Positions 7,801 through 15,086 of a stretch of 33,575 bases of DNA are shown here, piece after piece (position 1 is the first letter of the stretch; each line of letters opens with the position of its first letter). Made by a program: the position numbers and the translations under genes. The stretch is from positions 1 through 33,575 of the forward strand of contig CAZAYP010000061.1 of NCBI GenBank assembly GCA_964489425.1, written 5' to 3'. The notes below the pieces were generated by a model. The model was not told where the DNA came from and did not search any database. It saw only the letters and a list, made by a program, of their open reading frames with translations. This DNA comes from CAZAYP01 sp964489425 [NCBI: uncultured Verrucomicrobiota bacterium]. Lineage in GTDB: Bacteria; Verrucomicrobiota; Kiritimatiellia; RZYC01.

Positions 7801-8792
7801 TGCTGGCCGGGATTGTACATAACACCATCAAGCATAGGGAAGCCGAGTTGCAACTGCGCGAACTGAATGCGACCCTGGAACGTCGCGTCGACGAGCGCAC
7901 CCGTGAATTGCAGGCCGCCCAGGCCACGCTGTTTCTGCAGGACAAGATGGCGTCGGTCGGACAGCTGGCGGCCGGCTTGGCCCACGAGATCAATAATCCC
8001 GTCAGCTTTGTGGCCACGAACATGGCTACTCTGGAAGAGAATATTGCCTATCTTCAGGAGTTGTTGTCTGGATACCGGGAGTTGGCCCGCGAAGGCGATC
8101 TGGCCACGGCCGCGCCGGCCCGCCGGGAGAAACTGGCCCGTTTGAGCCGGCGCGAACAGGAAACCGCCCTGGATTTCATTGTCCAGGACCTGCCGAAACT
8201 GTTCGCGGAGTCCCGCGATGGCTTTCGCCGCATTACCACCATCATCAACAGCATGCGGACCTTCGCCCGCAAGGATACCGCCGACGCCTTCAGCCCGTAC
8301 GACCTGAACCGCGGGGTTGAAGACACCCTGGTGATTGCGCGCAATGCGTATAAGTACAACGCGGATTTGAATCTCCAGTTGGGCGAGATCCCCGAGGTGC
8401 CCGCCGTGGCCGGCCAGATCAACCAGGTCCTGCTGAACCTCCTGGTGAACGCGGCGCAGGCGCTGGCCGGCCGGCCGGCCGACGCGGTTAAAGGGGTGAT
8501 CACCGTGCGGACCTGGCAGGCCGCCGCGATGGTGGTTGGCGAGATCGCCGACAACGGGCCCGGCATCCCCCCGGGTCTGGAGCGCCAGATCTTTGATCCT
8601 TTCTTCACTACCAAGGCGCCCGGCGAGGGGACGGGGCTGGGTCTGAGTATTTCCTATGACATCATCGTGAACAAGCACCAGGGCCGGCTGACGGTGCGCA
8701 ACCAGCCCCAAGGCGGCGCCTGTTTCCGCATCGAGTTGCCGGTGCAGCGCGCGGTCCCGCAATCAGCGCCCGACGGGGAAGAACCTTCATGA
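4893..8792 (+). CDS. Multi-PAS/GAF membrane sensor histidine kinase
   Basis: This encodes 1299 residues. A transmembrane helix (about 13-35), a periplasmic Cache-like sensor region (about 36-275) and a second membrane helix (about 277-302) are followed by four PAS domains (about 315-440, 450-565, 570-690, 692-810), a GAF domain (about 830-985), a coiled coil and the kinase core. The phospho-acceptor is His1031 in GLAHEINNP. The ATP-binding domain has its N box near 1180 (LNLLVNAAQAL), G1 at DNGPGIP, an F box FDPFFTTK and G2 GTGLGLS, all intact. There is no receiver domain. The gene starts 9 bp after the solute-binding protein and overlaps the next gene as ATGA, so the partner is almost certainly the receiver protein downstream. 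It senses signals in the periplasm and cytoplasm. Confidence 0.93.
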   Translation: MTTVTQRTERISSALLTGANLLIMAYVAYLLMANIASQRTLRSSAEQRFTHMVEKQAETIGYYLAERQRDVDRLAANLEIQTYYQNKALGMSLQYGLRASLTQIGKVFENLLAERRMTGAPLFTSLRLVAPDGALLVDHDLVLAEGSRVAMDGASLTTTMQGVTAGPQPLIQITAPVYFKSRLAGYVLAAFPPEALLAWVNTEARASSAAWLGLYGGDQLLQSSPATAWPMASRALAAASTRSVCYCSDRIAYLCAVPRTPFRILVAVPAAAVVGTLAPWRLALGVGAVIVAVLFILIGRVQHAQRRRSAEQLAAQQERLAGIIEGTNVGTWEWNIETGETVFNERWAQIAGYALKDLAPTTIQTWMNLAHPDDLKKSEALLRQHFAGELPYYELECRMKHRSGDWLWVHDRGKVTHRSATGAPLRMAGTHSEISNRKRIEEQLAQRTALLSNLLDSIPDLIFFKDVNGVYLGCNIHFAQFVGRPREQVVGFTDNDLFSKEIADFFRENDRIMMAQGAARHNEEWMDYPDGRKVLLDTLKAPLRDAGGGVIGLLGVSRDITERVKAVTALKESEANFRTFFESISDMIFVGTPDGKILFTNSAVSHKLGYSAEELLSLHILDVHPADKRQEAEAIFTAMFRGERATCPLPLASKDGRWVPVETRVWFGKWNGADCIFGISKDLTAEQEAQQRFERLFRNNPALMALSEVPERHFTDINDAFLVALGYSRGEVIGKTADELNLFVHPNQQALVTEQLRNHDRVAGYELQVRCKDGRLLDGLFSGEIINSQGRQFFLTVMIDITKRKSIERQLSQHARIETLMATTSMQFINLKPDETESRIQGVLREVGELIAVDRVYVFAYSPDLAACSNIYEWCAQGIEPQIANLQNVPSSLLPWWTKQMTALRNIRIPAVTDLPPEAGAEREFLESQGIQSLLVVPLSWGGQLEGFIGFDSVQQKKNWTEDDVAPLELLAGIVHNTIKHREAELQLRELNATLERRVDERTRELQAAQATLFLQDKMASVGQLAAGLAHEINNPVSFVATNMATLEENIAYLQELLSGYRELAREGDLATAAPARREKLARLSRREQETALDFIVQDLPKLFAESRDGFRRITTIINSMRTFARKDTADAFSPYDLNRGVEDTLVIARNAYKYNADLNLQLGEIPEVPAVAGQINQVLLNLLVNAAQALAGRPADAVKGVITVRTWQAAAMVVGEIADNGPGIPPGLERQIFDPFFTTKAPGEGTGLGLSISYDIIVNKHQGRLTVRNQPQGGACFRIELPVQRAVPQSAPDGEEPS

Positions 8793-10429
8793 GCCAACCC
8801 ACCATTCTTTTTGTGGACGATGAGCGCAACGTACTGACATCGCTGGAGCGGCACCTGCTGCGCGAGCCGTACCGCAAGCTGTTTGCCAACAGCGCCCGCG
8901 AGGGGCTGGACCTGATGGCGCGGGAGCGCGTCCAGGTGGTCGTCACCGATATGCGCATGCCGGAAATGGACGGTCTGGCCTTTCTTAAAGAGGTGCGCGC
9001 CCATCACCCCCACGTGGTGCGCATGGTGCTCAGCGGCACCCCGGAAATCCAGCGCGTCATCGCGGCCATCAACAGCGGGGAGATTTACCGCTACCTGACC
9101 AAGCCCCTCAGCGAGCTGGGCGAATTCCGCGCCATCCTGCGCCAGGCGCTGGAATATCACGAGTTGCAGCAACGCCAGGCGGAGTTGCTCAAGGAGCTGG
9201 CGGACAGCAACCGGGAACTGTCGCGCTGGCAGACGCGCATGGCCCACGAACTGCAGGTAGCTGGGCAATTGCAGCGGCGCTTGCTGTTGACCGAGCCGGT
9301 GTTGGCCCCGGACTACGAGGCGCGCTTCGCCTACCGGCCCAGCCTGACGATCGGCGGCGATTTCTTCGACGCCTTGACCTGGCCCGATGGCCGCCTTTGT
9401 CTCTACGTGGGCGACGTCTCCGGCCATGGCGTGGCGTCCGCCCTCATCTCCACCCTGTTGAAGATGACCACCACCGATCTGGCGCGCACCCACATCGCGG
9501 CCGGCCCCGCCGCCATCTGCCGGGAGCTCAACCGCTACATGCACGAGCATGTCCAGAACACCGAGCTGTTCGCGACCCTGTTCCTGGCGGTGTATGAGCC
9601 CGCCCAGCGCCAGTGGCGGGCCTGCAACTGCGGGCATCCCCTGCCCATCCTGCTGGGCGCCGACGGCGCGCCGCGCCCGGATGTCATCCCCGACGAGGGC
9701 GATTTGCCCATTGGCATGGTCAATGATCCCGGCCACTTTGGCGCGGATGTTGAAATCACCTGGTCTGGCCAGGCCGGCGATGTTTTACTGCTGTATACGG
9801 ATGGCCTGTTGGAAGCCCGGCACCGCGAAACCCGCGCCGCCTGCGGCATGGAGCAATTAATGCGCCTGGCCGGCGCGATGGTGGCGCGCGAAGTGCTGTT
9901 CCCGCAACCCGGGGCCCTGCTGGAACAGATGGCGGGCCTGGGTTACCAGCTGGATGACGACGATTGCTGTGCCGTTACCGTGCGCCTGACCCGGCCCGAC
10001 GAGGTGCTATTGCGGCGCACCGTGGAGGTCCGCCTCGAAACCGTCAACGCGGAGGCCGCCGCCTGCGAAGAAGCCCTGCGGACGGCCACGTGGCCCGAAC
10101 CCGCAGCCATGGCTGTGCGCCTGCTGTTCATGGAATACGGCGTCAACCTGGTCCGCCATGGACCTGCACAACCGAGCGCGGAGTTCCAGTATTGCCTGCA
10201 ACTGCGCGGTGAGTTCTGCCACCTGCAAATCCGTGACAGTGGCCCGGCCTGGGATTTGCCCGGCCGCCTGGCGCGCCGCGGCGCCACGCTCAACGATGCC
10301 GAGAGCGGCCGCGGCCTGGACATCATCCGCGCGATGGCGGCGCATATTGATTTTTGCCGCCGGGAACCCTATACTTATGCCCGTTTTATTGTGGCCCGCC
10401 AATACCAGGGGGCCCAGGAACAAGCCTGA
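8789..10429 (+). CDS. Response regulator with PP2C phosphatase and RsbW-like kinase domains
   Basis: This encodes 546 residues. The receiver domain (about 5-120) has Asp10/Asp11, phospho-acceptor Asp54, Ser82 and Lys105. A helical linker (about 120-160) leads to a PPM/SpoIIE-type phosphatase (about 165-395) with metal-site motifs GGDFFDA (Asp191), GDVSGHG, LLLYTDGLLEA and a final DDDDCCA. The C-terminal domain (about 400-540) is a GHKL serine kinase like RsbW/SpoIIAB: Glu449-x3-Asn453 in MEYGVNLVRHG, Asp483 in RDSGPA, and a GRGL G2 box at 507-510. Having both the phosphatase and the kinase of a partner switch in one chain suggests bidirectional control of a STAS protein, governed by phosphorylation from the upstream kinase. 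The likely target is the STAS protein at 11219. Confidence 0.92.
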   Translation: MSQPTILFVDDERNVLTSLERHLLREPYRKLFANSAREGLDLMARERVQVVVTDMRMPEMDGLAFLKEVRAHHPHVVRMVLSGTPEIQRVIAAINSGEIYRYLTKPLSELGEFRAILRQALEYHELQQRQAELLKELADSNRELSRWQTRMAHELQVAGQLQRRLLLTEPVLAPDYEARFAYRPSLTIGGDFFDALTWPDGRLCLYVGDVSGHGVASALISTLLKMTTTDLARTHIAAGPAAICRELNRYMHEHVQNTELFATLFLAVYEPAQRQWRACNCGHPLPILLGADGAPRPDVIPDEGDLPIGMVNDPGHFGADVEITWSGQAGDVLLLYTDGLLEARHRETRAACGMEQLMRLAGAMVAREVLFPQPGALLEQMAGLGYQLDDDDCCAVTVRLTRPDEVLLRRTVEVRLETVNAEAAACEEALRTATWPEPAAMAVRLLFMEYGVNLVRHGPAQPSAEFQYCLQLRGEFCHLQIRDSGPAWDLPGRLARRGATLNDAESGRGLDIIRAMAAHIDFCRREPYTYARFIVARQYQGAQEQA

Positions 10430-10439
10430 CGATGGAAGA

Positions 10440-11177
10440 ATGATCAACGACACGATTTATCAAGCGCGGGCGGCGCTGTTCGCGGAACTGCGCTGGCCCG
10501 TGTCGCGGGCCGATGCGCGGCGGCTGCGGCGCCGGCAGTACCTGAAGTTGCGCCTTTGGGAGTTCAACCTGCTGGCGCTGTTCCTCGTCAAGCGCGTCAT
10601 CGATGTGGCGGCCTCAGCGTTGGGGTTGCTGGTCCTGGCCCCGGTATTCCTGGCCGTGGCCGCGGCCATTCTCGTCGAGGACGGTTGGCCGGTTTTTTAC
10701 GCCCAGCAACGGGTCGGCCTCAACGGCCGGCTGTTTCCCTTTTACAAATTCCGCTCCATGCTGCGCAACGCCGACCAGATGAAGGACCAGCTCCTTAAAC
10801 AAAACGAGTCCGGCGACGGCGTGATCTTCAAAATGAAGCGCGACCCCCGCGTGACCCGGGTGGGCCGGTTCATCCGCCGGTTCAGCCTGGACGAGATGCC
10901 CCAGCTGCTGAACGTGCTCACCGGCGACCTGACGCTGGTAGGTCCGCGGCCACCGGTCCCGCGCGAGGTGGCGCTATATACCCTGGCGGAACGTAAGCGC
11001 CTCCACGTCAAGCCTGGCCTGACCTGCTTTTGGCAAATCCAGGGCCGGTCCGAAATTCCCTTCCATGAGCAGGTGCGGCTCGATCTGCTGTATATCCACA
11101 GCCAAAGCCTGCGGCAGGACTTTATCATTCTGATCAAAACCATTCCCGCGGTGTTATTGGGCCGGGGGGCTTACTGA
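10440..11177 (+). CDS. Initiating sugar-phosphate transferase (monotopic phosphoglycosyl transferase)
   Basis: ATG 10440 gives 245 residues and lies 10 bp after the regulator gene. The frame is open further upstream, but that part overlaps the regulator. A single hydrophobic re-entrant helix (about 47-78, starting KRVIDVAAS) is followed by the bacterial sugar transferase domain. Conserved motifs are FYKFRSML, the catalytic Asp151-Glu152 pair in FSLDEMPQLLNVL, LVGPRPP, KPGLTCFWQIQGR and a C-terminal DLLYI...DFIILIKTI. The large multi-spanning N-terminus of WcaJ/WbaP-type enzymes is absent, so it is of the short PglC/EpsL form. It should transfer a sugar-1-phosphate from a nucleotide sugar to undecaprenyl phosphate at the inner membrane and so start the repeat unit. 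Confidence 0.92.
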   Translation: MINDTIYQARAALFAELRWPVSRADARRLRRRQYLKLRLWEFNLLALFLVKRVIDVAASALGLLVLAPVFLAVAAAILVEDGWPVFYAQQRVGLNGRLFPFYKFRSMLRNADQMKDQLLKQNESGDGVIFKMKRDPRVTRVGRFIRRFSLDEMPQLLNVLTGDLTLVGPRPPVPREVALYTLAERKRLHVKPGLTCFWQIQGRSEIPFHEQVRLDLLYIHSQSLRQDFIILIKTIPAVLLGRGAY

Positions 11178-11218
11178 TCACAGACGGGTCGCCAACCATC
11201 AAACGAGGAGAATCCGCC

Positions 11219-11560
11219 ATGCAAGTAGAAATGAGAAACGATGGGAACCTGGCTATCCTGCGCCAGACAGGATCCCTGAACGCTGCCGTGATCGACCCGG
11301 TGCGCGACGAGTGGTTCAAGTGGCTTGAAGGCGCCCAGAATGTGCGCAATGTCATCCTGGACTTGAGCGCCGTGGAGTTCATCGACAGCTCGGGCATGGG
11401 CCTGCTGATCGCGATGCTCAAACGCATCACCCCGCGCGGGGGCGACCTGAAGATTGCCGGGTTGCGCAAAACCGTCCGCATGGTTTTTGAAATCACCCGC
11501 ACCTACAAAATATTCGAGATATTTGACACTGTGGAGGAAGCTGTCCGCGCGACGCCATGA
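11219..11560 (+). CDS. STAS-domain anti-sigma-factor antagonist
   Basis: This encodes 113 residues. ATG 11219 has a clear ACGAGGAG (11203-11210) upstream. It is a single STAS domain like SpoIIAA/RsbV. The motif VEFIDSSGMGLLIAML holds Asp56 and the predicted phospho-acceptor Ser57, and a second strand-helix unit carries LKIAGLRKTVRMVFEIT. It is the expected substrate of the kinase and phosphatase domains of the receiver protein at 8789-10429, one gene away. No sigma factor or separate anti-sigma factor gene is visible in the window, so the output may lie elsewhere or may not be transcriptional. It overlaps the next gene by ATGA. Confidence 0.9.
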   Translation: MQVEMRNDGNLAILRQTGSLNAAVIDPVRDEWFKWLEGAQNVRNVILDLSAVEFIDSSGMGLLIAMLKRITPRGGDLKIAGLRKTVRMVFEITRTYKIFEIFDTVEEAVRATP

Positions 11561-13014
11561 AAGCCGTGATCCACTGCGGCGGGCAGCCCGCCTGGGCCGT
11601 GACCCTGGGCGATGCTGTCTGGTCCCTGCTGCCGGTGGGCAACCGGCCCCTGCTCGAATACTGGCTGGAACTCTGCGCCGAGTTGAAGATCGACGAGGTG
11701 CGGCTCGTGCTGGGGCATGGCGCGGAGTTTGTCGAGGCGTATGCCGGCGCGGGCGAGCGGTGGGGCCTGGCCATATCCTACAGTTTCTTGAAAGACGATC
11801 AGCCGCCGGCCGCCTTTCTGCGGCGTGCTCCGGAGCTGTGGCGGGCGGGCTTGCTTTTTGTGGGCGCGCCGGCCTTCCCCCGCCGCGTGCCCGATCGTTT
11901 CGCATGGCCAGCCCACCCGCCGCCGGCCATGGTGGCGCGGGCTGCGGGCGGGCCACTGCAATGCCTGTGGGCCGCGGCCGGCGCGGCGCTGGACCATTTC
12001 TGCGCCAGCGGACAACTGCCCGGCGACTTTGGCGCCGCGTGGGCCGCGGTGGGGCTTGAAATCCAGCCCATCGGTTCGGTGCGCGACTACTATGAATTAA
12101 ACATGCGCCTGGTGCGGGGCGAAATCACCCGTTACCTGGCGCCCGGCTACTATGCCGCGGATGGTGCTTACATCGGCTATAACGTCATCATCCCGCCGGC
12201 GGCGCAGGTTCAGCCGCCCCTGATGGTGGGCAACGACAGCCGCCTTGCGCCGCTCTGCGCGGTCGGCCCAGACGCCATCCTGGGCGCGCGCGTGGTGGCC
12301 GACCGCCAGTGCCTCCTGACCCGCTGCGTGGTCTTGGACGGCACCTACATCGGCCCCGGCGTGGAAATCGACGGCAAGATCGTGGCCGGCCGGCGGGTCG
12401 TGGACCCGGAGAGCGGCGCCGTGGCCGACATCGTCGACCCGTGGCTGCTGGCGCCCCTGAGGGCCGCCGGGCACCTGCGCGATGCGGCGCGCGCCATCCT
12501 GGGCTGGCCCGTGGCCCTGCTGCTGGCCCTGCTGCTGGTCAGCCCCTTTGCGCTGCTCTACCCGCTGGCACGGCGCGGCGGCGGGCACTTCGTCCGGCGG
12601 CCGGCGCGGGGCACGCGCGGCCTCACGCTGGAGTTCCCGGAGTGGCGGGCGCCGCCAACGAGCACGGCCGGCACACGCTGGTTCACGGCCCTGGGCCTGG
12701 ACCTGCTGCCACGCCTGGGGCTCGTCCTGATCGGCCGGCTGTGGCTATGCGGGCAACCGCCCCTGCGCAGCCCCGCGGAAGATGACCTGCTCGGCGAACT
12801 GCCCCATTATCATCCCGGCGCCGTGAGTTACGCGGATTTGCGGACCGCCCACCCGGCCCCTGGCCAACGCGAAATCGAAGCGCGCTATTATGCCCACCAG
12901 CATTCGCCCGGCACGGATGCGCAGATCCTCTTGCGCTTTTTCTGGCGGCGTTGGTTCGGGGCGCTGACGGACTACGCCGCCGCCCAACCCGGGCCGGAGG
13001 CCCTTCGCCCGTGA
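11557..13014 (+). CDS. Composite nucleotidyltransferase-like / left-handed helix / sugar-transferase-like protein, probably catalytically degenerate
   Basis: This encodes 485 residues. The N-terminal part (about 1-190) resembles sugar-1-phosphate nucleotidylyltransferases (LLPVGNRPLLEYWLE, residues 24-38). It lacks the GxGTRL signature (HCGGQPAWAVTLG instead) and the usual metal-binding Asp (LLFVGAP at 99-105). Residues about 200-285 look like a left-handed parallel beta helix. A hydrophobic segment (about 316-337) begins a region that follows the layout of phosphoglycosyl transferases: LDLLPRLGLVLIG (381-393), CGQPP (398-402) and a C-terminal EARYYAHQHS...ILLRFF. The catalytic Asp-Glu pair appears as Asp382-Leu383. 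Both enzyme-like parts therefore look inactive, which would suit a scaffold or regulatory partner for the transferase at 10440. It overlaps neighbours by ATGA and GTGA. Confidence 0.7.
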   Translation: MKAVIHCGGQPAWAVTLGDAVWSLLPVGNRPLLEYWLELCAELKIDEVRLVLGHGAEFVEAYAGAGERWGLAISYSFLKDDQPPAAFLRRAPELWRAGLLFVGAPAFPRRVPDRFAWPAHPPPAMVARAAGGPLQCLWAAAGAALDHFCASGQLPGDFGAAWAAVGLEIQPIGSVRDYYELNMRLVRGEITRYLAPGYYAADGAYIGYNVIIPPAAQVQPPLMVGNDSRLAPLCAVGPDAILGARVVADRQCLLTRCVVLDGTYIGPGVEIDGKIVAGRRVVDPESGAVADIVDPWLLAPLRAAGHLRDAARAILGWPVALLLALLLVSPFALLYPLARRGGGHFVRRPARGTRGLTLEFPEWRAPPTSTAGTRWFTALGLDLLPRLGLVLIGRLWLCGQPPLRSPAEDDLLGELPHYHPGAVSYADLRTAHPAPGQREIEARYYAHQHSPGTDAQILLRFFWRRWFGALTDYAAAQPGPEALRP

Positions 13015-13985
13015 ACCTGGCGATCGTCATCATCAATTTTAAAACCCCCGCCTACACCGAGGACTGCCTGCGCACCCTGGCGCCGGAAATGGCCGCCTGG
13101 GGCCCGGGCGCGCGGGTGCTGCTGATCGACAATGCCTCCGGCGACGACTCGCTTCCCCGGCTGCGCGCGGCGATTGCCGCGAACCGCTGGCAGGACTGGG
13201 TGGAGTTGCTGCCGTCAGAGAAAAACCTCGGGTTCGCGGGCGGGAACAATTATGTTATGCGGCGGGTCCTGGCGGAGGCGGATGCGCCGCCGTGGGTGCT
13301 GCTGCTCAACAGCGATACGCTCGTCCACCCCGGATGCCTGGCGGTGTGCCGGGCCTTCATGGAGGCGCACCCCCGGGTCGGGGTCTTGTCGTGCATGCTG
13401 CGCAATCGCGACGGCACGGTCCAGAACGTCTGCCGCAAGTTTCCCCGACCGGACCGCGAAACGGCGCGCGCCCTCGGCCTGCCCTACTTTTTTCCACGCG
13501 CCTTCGGCTGGGCAGACCTCGAGGACCTTGGCTGGAACCGCGAAAACGTGTCCCGGGCCGTGGAGTGGATCGGCGGCGCGTTCATGTTCCTACGCACGGA
13601 AGCCGTCCGGCAGGCGGGCCTGATGGATGAATCCTTTTTCTTCTATGGCGAAGATATCGAGTTCTGCCACCGGTTCTGGCGCCATGGCTGGCAGGTCTGG
13701 TTCGATCCCGGCGCTGCCATCACTCATTTTGGCGGCGGCTCGTCTGACCCGACCCGCCTGCTGGACCGGCGCAAGGATGTCCTCACCTGGTATGCCCGTT
13801 TTCACGTGCAGCGGCGCTGCTACGGGCGGATGGCCGCGGCCTGGTTGCGCGCGGTCTACACCGCGGCGTTTGCCCTGCGCCTGGGCTGGTTGGCGGTCAG
13901 CGGCCGCCGCGGGACGCCCATCTATCGCAGCATCGCCTCCGGCTTGCGCACACTGACCGGCCCCCTGGACCCCACCCGCGAATGA
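13011..13985 (+). CDS. GT2 glycosyltransferase, rhamnosyltransferase-like
   Basis: The start is GTG 13011, overlapping the previous stop as GTGA, and gives 324 residues. The longer open frame upstream is only overlap with the preceding gene. The GT-A fold motifs are clear: AIVIINFKTP at the N-terminus, DNAS (40-43), KNLGFAGGNN (71-80), the metal-binding region LLNSDT (98-103), WIGGAFMFLR, and FYGEDIEFCHR near 205 with the likely catalytic acidic residue. The combination of NLGFAGGNN and GEDIEFC is typical of the WbbL/rhamnosyltransferase branch, but the sugar cannot be determined. It is cytosolic or membrane-associated, adding a sugar to the lipid-linked repeat unit. Confidence 0.88.
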   Translation: MNLAIVIINFKTPAYTEDCLRTLAPEMAAWGPGARVLLIDNASGDDSLPRLRAAIAANRWQDWVELLPSEKNLGFAGGNNYVMRRVLAEADAPPWVLLLNSDTLVHPGCLAVCRAFMEAHPRVGVLSCMLRNRDGTVQNVCRKFPRPDRETARALGLPYFFPRAFGWADLEDLGWNRENVSRAVEWIGGAFMFLRTEAVRQAGLMDESFFFYGEDIEFCHRFWRHGWQVWFDPGAAITHFGGGSSDPTRLLDRRKDVLTWYARFHVQRRCYGRMAAAWLRAVYTAAFALRLGWLAVSGRRGTPIYRSIASGLRTLTGPLDPTRE

Positions 13986-15061
13986 GCCACCGCATCCTGT
14001 TTGCCCTGCCTGGCCTGCACCGCGTGGCGCGCGGCGCCGAGGCCGCATTCGAGAACATCGCCCGCGAACTCGCGCGCCGGGGGGATGACGTCACCCTCAT
14101 CGGCGCGGGCGAACCGCGCGCCGGCGAACCGTATCGCTTGATCCATGCCGGCATGATCCCGCGGGAGAAGTTCCGCCGCTGGCCCGCCATCCCGCCCATG
14201 CGCGGTGAATACCGCTGGGAGGAGCTGTCTTTTGCGCCCGGCCTGTGGCGGGCCTATGACCCCGGACGATATGACCTGACCGTCACCTGCAGCTACCCGT
14301 TCGTGAGCTGGGTGCTGCGCGCCAAGCGCCCCCGGCGACCGCATGTCTTCGTGACCCAGAACGGCGACTGGCCGGCCCAGCGCCGCAACGCCGAGTACAA
14401 GTGGTTTGCCTGCGACGGCCTGGTCTGCACCAATCCCGAGTATTACGAGCGGCACAAGGACCACTGGACTTGCGCGCTCATCCCCAACGGCATGGACGCC
14501 CGCCGGTTCACCCCCGGCCCGGGCGACCGCGCGGCCTTCGGCATCCCGACCGGGGTGCCGGTGGTGCTGATGGTCAGCGCGCTGATCCCCTCGAAGTTCG
14601 TGGCCGCCGGCGTGCGCGCGGTGGCGCGGTTGCCCGGTGTGCACCTGGTCGTGGCCGGCGATGGACCGCAGCGCGCGGAGGTGGAGAACCTGGCCGCCCA
14701 GCTACTGCCGGGACGGTTCACGCGCCTGACCACGACCATGGACCGCATGCCCGCCCTGTACCGCTGTGCCGACGTCTTCATGCACCTGAGCCGCGACGAA
14801 GCGTTCGGCAACGTCTACGTGGAAGCCTTGGCCACGGGCTTGCCGGTGGTGGGCCACGACTATGCCACGGCCCGCTGGATCCTCGGCGTGCATGGCCGCC
14901 TGGTGGACACCACGGTCGACGAGCATATCGCGGAAGCCCTGCGCGCCGCCCTGGCCGAACCCGCCCAGGCAGACCTGCGCCATGCCACTGCGGCCGCGCG
15001 CTTTGATTGGCCCCAGGTCGCGAGCCTCTATGCCGAGTTCCTGGCCAGGCTGACGGGTTAG
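13982..15061 (+). CDS. GT4 glycosyltransferase
   Basis: This encodes 359 residues; ATG 13982 overlaps the previous stop as ATGA. It is a GT-B protein with N-terminal HRILFALPGLHRVARGAE carrying a glycine-rich acceptor loop. The C-terminal nucleotide-sugar domain starts near PNGMDARRFTPG, continues with LVVAGDGPQ, and has the E-x7-E motif in DEAFGNVYVEALATG. It retains donor specificity that cannot be read from sequence. It is the last gene of the first coupled run (11557-15061) and converges with ugd, 25 bp away. Confidence 0.88.
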   Translation: MSHRILFALPGLHRVARGAEAAFENIARELARRGDDVTLIGAGEPRAGEPYRLIHAGMIPREKFRRWPAIPPMRGEYRWEELSFAPGLWRAYDPGRYDLTVTCSYPFVSWVLRAKRPRRPHVFVTQNGDWPAQRRNAEYKWFACDGLVCTNPEYYERHKDHWTCALIPNGMDARRFTPGPGDRAAFGIPTGVPVVLMVSALIPSKFVAAGVRAVARLPGVHLVVAGDGPQRAEVENLAAQLLPGRFTRLTTTMDRMPALYRCADVFMHLSRDEAFGNVYVEALATGLPVVGHDYATARWILGVHGRLVDTTVDEHIAEALRAALAEPAQADLRHATAAARFDWPQVASLYAEFLARLTG

Positions 15062-15063
15062 CC

Positions 15064-15085
15064 GGCCCGGATTTTTTCCGGGGCC
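15064..15085. terminator. Possible hairpin between convergent genes
   Basis: GGCCCGGA (15064-15071) can pair with TCCGGGGCC (15077-15085) with one bulge, leaving a T-rich loop. It sits exactly between the stop of the GT4 gene and the stop of ugd on the other strand, where a bidirectional terminator would be expected. The T run is in the loop rather than after the stem, so it is not a classical intrinsic terminator. Confidence 0.3.
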
Positions 15086-15086
15086 A

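Noticed and set aside
6387-8762. A 791-codon open frame on the minus strand opposite the histidine kinase
   Set aside because: It is the antisense of a well-recognised PAS/GAF/kinase gene. Its translation is His/Gln/Gly-rich with no domain, a common artefact of GC-rich codon use.
10158-10439. Earlier start for the sugar transferase
   Set aside because: The upstream portion overlaps the RsbW-like domain of the preceding gene in another frame and has no family resemblance.
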